Part shown: one piece after another, positions 22,539-31,300 of the stretch
How positions within the stretch are numbered: the first letter of the stretch is position 1
Layout of the letters: the number at the start of each line of letters is the position of its first letter
NCBI GenBank assembly: GCA_013339895.1
Contig: JABACO010000002.1
Coordinates: forward strand, 558,001 to 622,000
Source: Ephydatia muelleri
Taxonomy: Eukaryota; Porifera; Demospongiae; Spongillida; Spongillidae
Reading direction: 5' to 3'
Length of the DNA: 64,000 nt
Translations under genes and position numbers: made by a program
The notes under the pieces: generated by a model
Database searches by the model: none
The model's input: only the letters and a program-made list of their open reading frames with translations
Told to the model about the DNA's origin: nothing

Positions 22539-24385
22539 TCATGATTTGATGCCAAACTTGCAAGTGTCCTTTGGAGCCTTTTGAGCCCACTCTGTCCAGG
22601 ATCCCTGGAGGGTGTGGCTTGGTATCATGTGACCACATATACACATGTACGAAACTTACATCATACACAGGTACTTCCTTGCCCAAAATGGCTGCACCCA
22701 AGGCCAGTGTGCAGGCAGTGATTCCACTACCACAAGAAGCCACCATTGGTTTGTTCAGGTCAACACCAGCGTTTTCAAAGACTAGGTGAGAGAAGGAAAC
22801 ACTCATGATGGTGGAAGGATGGGGAGGAGAATGGAAGGATGGGGATCTGAAGGATGGGGAGGAGGAGAGTGTGGAAGGATGGGGAGGAGGAGAGTGGAAG
22901 GATGGGGAAGAGAGTGGAAGGATGGGGAGGAGAGTGAAGGTTGGGGAGGAGAGTGGAAGGATGGGGAAGAGTGGAAAGATGGGGAGGAGAGTGGAAGGAT
23001 GGGGAAGAGAGTGGAAGGATAGGAAAGAGAGTGGAAGGATGGGGAAGAGAGTGGAAGGATGGGGAGGAAGAGAGTGGAAGGATGGGGAGGAGGAGAGTGG
23101 AAGGATGGGGAAGAGAGTGGAAGGATGGGGAGGAGAGTGAAGGTTGGGGAGGAGAGTGGAAGGATGGGGAAGAGTGGAAAGATGGGGAGGAGAGTGGAAG
23201 GATGGGGAAGAGAGTGGAAGGATAGGAAAGAGAGTGGAAGGATGGGAAGAGAGTGGAAGGATGGGGAGGAAGAGAGTGGAAGGATGGGGAGGAGGAGAGT
23301 GGAAGGATGGGGAGGAGGAGAGTGGAAGGATGGGGAGGAGGAGAGTGGAAGGATGGGGAGGAGCGTGGAAGGATGGGGAGGAGCGTGGAAGGATGGGGAG
23401 GAGGAGAGTGGAAGGATGGGGAGGAGGAGAGTAGATAGATGGGGAGGAGAGTGGAAGGCTAGGGAGGAGAGTGATGGAGGAGAGTGATGGATGAGAGTGG
23501 AAGAATGGGAGGAGAGTAGAAGGATGGTAGGGATGGGGAGGAGAGTGGAAGGATGGGGAGGAGTGGAAAGATGGGGAGGAGTGCGGAAGGGTGGGGAGGA
23601 GAGTGAAGGATGTGGAGGAGAAGAGGGTAGGGAGGAGGAGCGGGGAAGGAATGGTTGGTGTACCTACACCCTACCTTCCTGGATGTGGTGTTTGGGAGCC
23701 ATTAGTCCAGTCTCTGGATTGAGCAGCTTAGAGAAGGGTATGTTGATAGCTCCAATCATGTGACCACTGGGTAGCCCTGCACGAGGCTCTGGTGATGTAC
23801 CAACAAACCTACCCTGACTCCGGGCATCTATGACCTGTGAGGAGGGGAGGGGCAAGAGGGGAGGAGGTGGTTACAGATGAACTCCTGAAGTTCATGTGTA
23901 CGTTGTACGTAGCCGTGACTTACCTGCTCAGCGCGTGTCTTGCAGTTGTCCAACATCTGATGCATGGTTCTAACCAAGTGGGGCTGGTACGTGGCCTTGT
24001 ACAGAAGTGGAATGGGGATGGGGGAGGGGCCAGACACCGTTGGGTAACCATGGGAAACCCATTTGGGAAGCCCTCCGTCTAAAACTGAGATATCATTGTG
24101 TCCAAACACCTGAAATATAGTACTGCAAGTCATGTTGTGCTCATGCCACCATGAACCTCAGAGCTGTAATGCAAACTGACAAAGCTAGGGTCTTCTACCC
24201 TCATCCACACACTACCACGCCCCCTTAACTACACTACCACACCCTTATCCACAACACCACGCCCACAATACCACGCCCCCTTACCCTGAAGGTCCACCAC
24301 ACTCTTGGGGAAGAGAACACACCGTACTCTGGATTGTTGTCGTAAACTATTACATGATGGTTGTTTGAGATGCCCAGCTGTGGAA

Positions 24386-24482
<97 letters not shown>

Positions 24483-25015
24483 CATGGCCACATGTACATG
24501 TACGCATCAATTTGCAACATTGGCACGTCGTCACGTGCACACACGGGTCGCTCTTCGCTCTTACCTTTCCTACGTACTCGGCAAACTCCTCTGGAGAGGG
24601 AAGCATGTGGGGAAGGTCAGTCTTCTTGTCTGAAGCCTCATCAATGTCAAAGAACACCGCACTCTCTATTCGCTGACGTTCAAAGTCCTTCTTGCCATTG
24701 TTCTTTGAGGACGGTCCGTGCCAGCTACCTACACCCCGAGTGAGGAAGACCATTGAAGTGAGAGGCTCGTTCTAAGCTACCCGTCCTCAATACGTCTCTG
24801 TCACGCTACAATGTCATGCAGTATACGGTTATCGTGTGCAAAGTAGAGAGGGTTCGTTTTCTCCCTTACACGTGGGTGTTCCGCTAAAGGTTTAACCCCC
24901 CCCCCCCCCCCCCCAGTGTCTTCTGGGGCCACCTACCGTCCACCACTCGGATGTTTTTGAGGCAGTCCAGCAGACGATGACGTAACCACGTAGCCGAGAC
25001 AAACGGAGATACCAT
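22539..25015 (-). CDS. MPST: 3-mercaptopyruvate sulfurtransferase-like, copy A
   Basis: This is a two-rhodanese-domain enzyme of cysteine and sulfide metabolism that moves sulfur from 3-mercaptopyruvate to thiols. Seven exons read on the reverse strand: 24937-25015, 24565-24728, 24285-24377, 23924-24109, 23675-23834, 22660-22781 and 22539-22604, giving 289 residues in one open frame, near the usual 280-300. It starts MVSPFVSATWLRHRLLD and carries ESAVFFDIDEASDK, HVIVYDNN and VFGHNDISVLDGGLPKW in the first domain region, then VIDARSQGRF and PSGHMIGAINIPF. The active loop is ASCGSGITACT: catalytic Cys followed by GSG, the loop type of mercaptopyruvate enzymes. It ends in TCKFGIKS. No targeting peptide is obvious. 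Its promoter side holds a 46-bp palindrome and then the piggyBac insertion. Intact, probably functional. Confidence 0.93.
22790..23655. repeat. purine-rich minisatellite, about 20-bp unit
   Basis: The unit 'gtggaaggatggggaggaga' varies in length and includes a roughly 200-bp higher-order duplication (22900-23060 is repeated at 23090-23260). It fills intron 5 of sulfurtransferase A. One strand is almost pure purine, so triplex or G-rich structures are possible. Confidence 0.9.
24387..24480. repeat. (GT)n microsatellite
   Basis: A long GT run sits in intron 2 of sulfurtransferase A, just 5' of the exon that ends at 24377. Copy B has a shorter GT tract at the matching place (31012-31050), so the tract predates the gene duplication. 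Confidence 0.85.
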
Positions 25016-25134
25016 TCTCACACAGAAACCTTCGGAACTGATCGACCAAATTAATTTATTGCAATAATGAATTTTAAATTGACCAGTACCTACAATGAGT
25101 CCATTATATGGAGACACGTGTCGTTACGTTGCGT

Positions 25135-25180
25135 AGCTAGGCAGCCGTACAATGCACGTGCATTGTACGGCTGCCTAGCT
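25135..25180. promoter_or_regulatory. 46-bp perfect palindrome centred on CACGTG
   Basis: The left half is agctaggcagccgtacaat plus gcac; the right half is its exact reverse complement. The centre is CACGTG, an E-box-like site, and another CACGTG lies at about 25115. It is 120 bases upstream of the sulfurtransferase A start codon and 170 bases from the piggyBac boundary. It may be a regulatory dyad or a foldback insertion. A poly-T run follows directly. Confidence 0.6.
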
Positions 25181-25573
25181 TTTTTTTTCAATGACCGAAT
25201 GCTGTCGGAAACAGCACGATCATTGTTTAACCTTATAAAATTACGAACGGCCTTCATCATACTCTATCTGCAATTTTCGTATTTTGTGCTCGATGAGTGC
25301 TTATCGGAGAAACAGTATACGTGCGCGACCCCGCGATCGATGTGTACACATTAATCATAGATTGACTGAAACGGGAGTGACTTAAGTCAGTGACTTAAGT
25401 CACTACCCTGGGATACAGTGAAATGAGATTTATACCTAGCTATTCAAACAAATTCTTTACATGTGGTTGATTGTTAATACAGATAACAGCAGGTTCATAT
25501 ATATGAATTTCATTTAAGCTACACATGATCACTTGGGAGTAAAAATGGTATTGCATGCTTGCCACATTGTGTA

Positions 25574-27406
25574 TCACTGATTATATATATGCTTTACTAT
25601 ACAGGCACTTCCATGCTTAGACTTCAGCCCACATAAGGCAACAATGCTGCCATTTGCCATTTCAGAGCACACAGTACAATAGTTCTTGCATGGGCTTTTG
25701 CATACACTGCAAGCTCTACTAGCATAGGTAGCTACCCAAGAAGCAGAGTTTTTATCGTACAATGGATGCAAGCTCAATGGGGCAATGTTGTGGGGTAATG
25801 TTTTATGTGAATCCTGTTGCTGAGTTGCGTGAGTACGTTTACGTTTATTGGTACTTGTAAGTAAAGCTTCAGCAACAGCTTCCGTGAAATCCGAGTGGCT
25901 CATTTTCGTACTCCCTGGGTGAAATCGTTTGAACAGAAGGTACGCATCGGTCTCAACCATTCCAAGAACGGTTGAAATAACACGGCATGCCCAGGACTGT
26001 GTTCGCCATGCTGTCTCCAAAGCTAACCCACCTTGGCGCAAATGGTTGTTAATATCAATGATGGATGCTGCATCAAAATATGATTCAACCACTTTCCTAC
26101 GTTTCAATGTTTTGTTAAAAACTTCTGTTTGTCCTATCTCATCACCATCTTCATTTAGCATTTCTCTCCAGCGACGTTTATTGGAGGGCTTCCCAGGCAA
26201 GGTTGTAGAGTGAGTTGAAATAAAGCACTTTCGTACCTTATCTCCCCATGCATGGGCCATAATGTTGTGACCTTCAACATTAGCCACTAGTGTTACATCA
26301 TCTCCAAGTTCTGGAAACTCCACTTCATCCATGTACTTCTTTGGATACATTCGTGTTGCTGTCTTGACAAGTCCTGTGAAGTGCATGCCATTCTTTCTAC
26401 ATGCAATGGCTGTAGTTACACTAGCGAAAGCAGAATCAGCACTTATAGCCCTCCCAGATCCATGCCAGGGTTTTGTGAGTCGAAGAAGTTGGGCAGTTCC
26501 TGCTAACTTGTACTCAGCAACGTACTCTTTGTTGGCCATGATTGATGCACCTTCCTGGATTTCCAATTGCAGGATGATCTTGGTATCAGCATCTGCACAA
26601 TTCTTCAGTTCACAGCCTACTCCTTTGGGCTTTCTCTCAATGCAAGTTACATGGGGCATCCCATCGGAACAAAAATCTCCATCCTTACCTCGCCATGAAG
26701 ATACAGATTCATCAACACAGAGCTGCCATCCAGGAAATATTTTCTGTATTCTTCGTTCATTAAAACCATCAACAAGACGTCTAACAGGGGCCCACTTGTC
26801 ACCTGTGGCCTCAAGTGCAGAGCAGAAAGAAAGATGTCGCAAGAGGATTTCAAAGCGGTCCCTTGACAAGCCATACCGCTCACCAAAGCGAGGGGCAGGA
26901 AACAGACCATCTTTCGTTGACCACAAATCCCTCCTAGCTTCTGATGTCCTTGTTAAGGAATACAGCACACCAAAAACTGCCAAGATTTCTTCTTCAGTGG
27001 CCTTAGGGCATCCTACAGGCAATTGGTCAGAAGTCCAAGAAATCACATCTGGCAGCATTTGTGATGGAAAAGACAATTTCCAGTAGTCCAGAGGCGTCCT
27101 GTGTACCTCTTCTACATCATTGCCCCACAATATGTGTGTACCAAACTGAGGTGAGGATCTCCAATCTTCAACAATGCCATCTACTACCTTCCATTGTACG
27201 CCGTGACAAGATAAACTACTGCCATCACCAACGTCATTGCTTTCTTGATCATGTGGTTCTTCAACCGGCGGATTTGGAGAACTGCTTGATATGGAAATGG
27301 CTGTGGGAATGGATGCTTCAGCATTGCCGCCTGCTGCAGTGCTGTGCCGCCTAATGCTGCGTGCGGGAAAACGCCTTCGAAGTAGCGACTTCATCAAAAT
27401 AAACAA
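25574..27406 (-). CDS. piggyBac transposase (DDE_Tnp_1_7), 610 codons
   Basis: A single uninterrupted frame. The catalytic Asp residues expected from the family are at about D232 (GWQLCVDESVSSWRGKDG), D324 (GRAISADSAFASV) and D445 or D451 (ESYFDAASIIDINNHLRQGG). The order and spacing fit the piggyBac RNase-H-like core. Residues 577-605 hold a Cys-rich tail (CSVCKSPCKNYCTVC, then CGLKSKHG) that corresponds to the zinc domain which binds the subterminal repeats. The enzyme cuts and pastes at TTAA without leaving a scar. The real start may lie further upstream, because a conserved-looking N-terminal frame overlaps it (27351-27560). No stops inside, so probably still translatable. Confidence 0.9.
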   Translation of the reverse strand: MFILMKSLLRRRFPARSIRRHSTAAGGNAEASIPTAISISSSSPNPPVEEPHDQESNDVGDGSSLSCHGVQWKVVDGIVEDWRSSPQFGTHILWGNDVEEVHRTPLDYWKLSFPSQMLPDVISWTSDQLPVGCPKATEEEILAVFGVLYSLTRTSEARRDLWSTKDGLFPAPRFGERYGLSRDRFEILLRHLSFCSALEATGDKWAPVRRLVDGFNERRIQKIFPGWQLCVDESVSSWRGKDGDFCSDGMPHVTCIERKPKGVGCELKNCADADTKIILQLEIQEGASIMANKEYVAEYKLAGTAQLLRLTKPWHGSGRAISADSAFASVTTAIACRKNGMHFTGLVKTATRMYPKKYMDEVEFPELGDDVTLVANVEGHNIMAHAWGDKVRKCFISTHSTTLPGKPSNKRRWREMLNEDGDEIGQTEVFNKTLKRRKVVESYFDAASIIDINNHLRQGGLALETAWRTQSWACRVISTVLGMVETDAYLLFKRFHPGSTKMSHSDFTEAVAEALLTSTNKRKRTHATQQQDSHKTLPHNIAPLSLHPLYDKNSASWVATYASRACSVCKSPCKNYCTVCSEMANGSIVALCGLKSKHGSACIVKHIYNQ

Positions 27407-27560
27407 TGTATTTTACACTACGCCCTTTACCATCAATTCTCTGCACATCCCCAAGCAGTTCTTTTTCCTTAAAAAGCCTTCCGTACCTCTGCTTTGCATG
27501 TTTGTTGCCTAATACCTTAGCTGCATTGCATGTAACACGATCGCCAACAAGGAAAGGCAT
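27351..27560 (-). CDS. N-terminal chromo/Tudor-like ORF of the piggyBac element
   Basis: A 69-codon frame starts MPFLVGDRVTCNAAKVLG and contains LLGDVQRIDGKGRSVKYIVY, a pattern like a small SH3-like or chromo-barrel fold (VGDRV then strand repeats and YFDE). It overlaps the start of the transposase frame in a different phase. A one-base indel, ribosomal shifting or splicing could join them. It lies inside the TTAA-bounded element, so it belongs to the transposon. Confidence 0.45.
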   Translation of the reverse strand: MPFLVGDRVTCNAAKVLGNKHAKQRYGRLFKEKELLGDVQRIDGKGRSVKYIVYFDEVATSKAFSRTQH

Positions 27561-27820
27561 CGCGGTTTGAACACAAAAAAGGGGCGTATTTTGTAATGTT
27601 TGCCGCCAAACAGCTATAAAAGCTGCCCTGTTTGCTACGCTCCTCTGGCTTAAAATACAACCATTTTAGAATAGTTTAAAGCTGCATGCCACATAGCATG
27701 TGTACAATTTTTTAAAAAAGAAGCTAGCGCCACCAACTCGAGTGTTTTATCGTTCCAAAAGTTCAGTGACTTAAGTCACTAAATAATGACTTAAGTCACG
27801 ATCCGTCAATCTATGATTAA

Positions 27821-28190
27821 GCGAATACATCGTCTGCATACTTTGTGCGTGCGTGCATGAGTAGATATTAATATAATTAAGCTATTCAACGATATTATCA
27901 ATTTAACGGTGCACTGTGCTACGTAGTTGCTACCATCGTGTTCTGATTACAATACGATGTAATTTATACGAAACGATCATGATAAGATATTGCACGGAGT
28001 TTTTGCTGGGCACTCTTGCGCAAGGGCGACAAATGCTGCATTCTTCACCACGCAGGTTGCCAAACGCAAGCTTAGTGGGTGGCTTGCGTTATATAGAATG
28101 CACACGTGCGTTCGAGCAGTAGAAAGTCCCTGATTTCCATTTTACTGTCTGAATTAGTCTGGGGACCCGATGAGGTGTGTTTGAATTAAT
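27821..28190. other. intergenic, no gene seen
   Basis: AT-rich sequence between the piggyBac right boundary and the sulfurtransferase B 3' side. The short ORF at 27916-28122 has no recognisable motif. Confidence 0.4.
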
Positions 28191-28202
28191 AAAAACACTC
28201 CA

Positions 28203-28340
28203 TTGAGTATCAAACGTGCTGACTGCTTTAGAAAGAGCACACCAGACTGAACACTGAACATTCAATGGTTGCGAGTATCAAACGTGCTGACTGCTTTAGA
28301 AAGAGCACACCAGACTGAACACTGAACATTCAATGGTTGC
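28203..28340. repeat. 68-bp direct tandem duplication
   Basis: 'gagtatcaaacgtgctgact' through 'cattcaatggttgc' occurs twice in perfect tandem. It lies just past the sulfurtransferase B stop codon, probably in its 3' UTR or terminator region. Confidence 0.85.
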
Positions 28341-28378
28341 AAAATGACAACTTTGAAACATCAAATTATCTGTCACGG

Positions 28379-31300
28379 TCAAGACTTGATCCCTAGTTTG
28401 TATGTCTCTTTTGGAGCCTTCTGTAGCCACTCGTACCATGATCCCTGTGGTCAGATGGGCGTGGCATGTTGGCGTGGCAATGCAGGCACACAAAGAACAT
28501 ATACACATATGGAACTTACGTCATACACAGGTATTTCCTTGCCCAAAATGGCTGCACCCAAGGCCAGTGTGCAGGCAGTGATTCCTCTGGCACATGAAGC
28601 CACCATTGGTTTGTTCATGTCAACACCAGCCTTTTCAAACTCTTGGACGAAGAAAAAGTATAGACATACCATATTGTGTTTATTGATAGTCTGTTACCAT
28701 AGCAATCGATTGCAACAGGCACGGATTCCTACTGTAAGAGCTACGTGAGGTTATTGCAATGTACATGACGCATGCTTGGTCACATGTGAGCATGGCAAAT
28801 ATTGATATGACACAACTAGGTCTGGGAACCATATCACATTGCATACATGCTCTGAAAACACCTTTCATGTGATGATATGTTAGAGTTTGGAGATTGTTTT
28901 ATGAAGCACATAACACGGGCCCTGAACAGAACTGCTTCTGAACAGAACCGGTACCAGGGCCTTCTGAACAGAACTGGTACCAGGGCCTTCTGAACAGAAC
29001 TGGTACCAGGGCCTTCTGAACAGAACTGGTACCAGGGCCTTCTGAACAGAACTGGTACCAGGGCCTTCTGAACAGAACTGGTACCAGGGCCTTCTGAACA
29101 GAACTGGTACCAGGGCCTTCTGAACAGAACCGGTACTGCTCTCCATTATAAGCATCCATCATTGCAGTGTGACCACATGTGCTAGCAAACCTTCCTGAAT
29201 CTGTTGCTTGGTAACCATCAGACGTGTGTTTGGGTCGAGCATCTTGACAAAGGGAAGGTTCAAAGCTCCTATAATGTGACCACTGGGGACTCTTGGTACT
29301 GGCTCCGGAGCTGTGCCATCAAACCTCTCTTTGCTGCGAGCATCCACTACCTTGGGTAAACAGGAGAAGGATAGAGGGGGATGAGGGGGAAGGGATGGGG
29401 GGGAGAGGAGAGAGAGGGGAGGGGGGGGAGGGGGGAGAGAGGTGGGAGGAAGGAGATATGGAAAAGAGGAGGGAGGGAAAAGGGAGAGAGAGAGGAGAGG
29501 GAAAGGGAGAGAGGAGGGAGGGAAAGGGAGAGAGAGGAAGGAGGGAAAAGGGAGCGGAGAGAGAGGAGGGAGGGAAAAGGGAGAGAGAGGAGAGAGAGGA
29601 GGGAGGGAAAAGGGGAGAGAGAGGAGGGAGGGAGAAAAGGGAGAGAGAGGAGGGAGGGAAAAGGGAGAGACGAGAGAGGAGAGGGAAAAGGGAGAGAGAG
29701 GAGGAGGGAAAAGGGAGGAGAGAGAGGAGGGAGGGAAAAGGGAGAGAGAGAGAGAGGAGGGGGAAAAGGGAGAGAGAGGAGGGAGGGAGGCGAAAGGAGA
29801 GAGAGGAGGGAGGGAAAAGGGAGAGAGAGGAGGGAGGGAAAAGGGAGAGAGGAGGGAGGGAAAAAGGGAGAGAGAGGAGGGAGGGAAAAGGGAGAGAGAG
29901 AGGAGGGAGGGAAAAGGGAGAGAGAGGGGAGGGAAAAGGGAGAGAGAGGAGGGAGGGAAAAGGAGAGAAGGAGGGAGGGAAAATGAAGGAGAGCGGAGGA
30001 GGGAAAGGGAGAGAGGAGGGAGGGAAAAGGGAGAGAGGAGGGCGGGAAAAGGGAGAGAGGAGGGAGGGGAAAAGGGGAGAGAGAGAGGAGGGGTTAGAGG
30101 AGAAGAGAGGGGTGGAGAAAAGCGATAAGAGGGAGGGAGGAGGGGAGGAGGAAGGAGAGGAGGAGGGGAGGAGGAAGGAGAGAGGAGGGCGAGAGGAAGG
30201 AGAGGAGCAGGGGAGGAGGATAGGAGAGAGGAGGAGGGAAGGAGGAAGAGAGGAGGAGGGGAGGAGGACGGAGAGGAGGAGGGGAGGAGGAAGGAGAGGA
30301 GGAGGGGAGAGAAAGGAGGCAGAAAGAGTATAGCCATTCAGGAGGGTACAAAATATGCTGACATATCCCTGACATGCTCAGCATGTGTGTGTGAAGTTGT
30401 CCAACATCTGGTTAATGGTTCTAACCAAGTGGGGCTGGTATGTGGCCTTGTATGGGAGGGGGGTTGGGGTGGGATGGGGACCAGAAACTGTTGGGTAACC
30501 CTGGGAAACCCATCTGGGGAGCCCTCCGTCCAACACTGAGACATCGTTGTGTCCAAACACCTGCAAATGCACACACTTAGCACACACACTTAGCACACAC
30601 GCCATCATCATCACTCTCAACTCTACATGCACATAAAATCGAGACGAAAGGGGGAATCTGCCCTGCCCTCCAGGGGGAACCTGCCCAGCCCAGACCAAAA
30701 TAAAAAAACAACACACACGTTACTAAATAAGCACCATTTAAGAATCTAAATATAAAATTAAAGTTAATGCAATAACATTAGGGTGGGTGGGGCAGGAGGG
30801 ACAATGCATTGGCACATTGGGTCTCCCCCAGGATCCACTACTGATGTTCACCAAAGACCGCACCCCTTTCTTCACAATACCACGCCCACAATACCACGCC
30901 CCCTTACCCTGAAGGTCCACCACACTCTTGGGGAAGAGAACACACCGTACTCTGGATTGTTGTCATAAACTATTACATGATGGTTGTTTGAGATGCCCAG
31001 CTGTTGAAAGGTGTGTGTGTGTTGTGTTGTGTATAGTGTGTGTGTGTGTGAGGTGAAAGGGTAAGTTTGTTTTGACTCCACACACTAAGACATGTACATC
31101 CATCACGTGGTGTGGACAATCAAATTTTATCTGACAGTGAATCATTTGGTAATCGTACTTGAATGTCTGATTATATTACATCATGCGTTGTGTCAATTTC
31201 ACATACAGTACCACCTTCCAAACACAACCTAATCATTGTTAATTAGCTCCTACCACGCCCAAGCCACGCCCTCCACCCACAAAACATCGATCTCATTTTA

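Larger units (their letters stand above)
25351..27820 (-). mobile_element. piggyBac element with TTAA target duplication
   Basis: TTAA at 25351-25354 and at 27817-27820 bounds a 2462-bp element. Both ends begin TCATAGATTGAC, followed within 20 bases by two copies of the palindrome TGACTTAAGTCA on each side. TTAA duplication and subterminal repeats are hallmarks of piggyBac transposons. The element contains one long transposase frame on the reverse strand. It sits between the two sulfurtransferase genes. Ends and target duplication are exact, so the insertion is fairly recent. Confidence 0.9.

Noticed and set aside
29159..30337. Long Ser/Pro/Leu (-) and Arg/Glu/Gly (+) frames
   Set aside because: A homopurine tract has few stop codons in any frame. 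It lies inside an intron of sulfurtransferase B.
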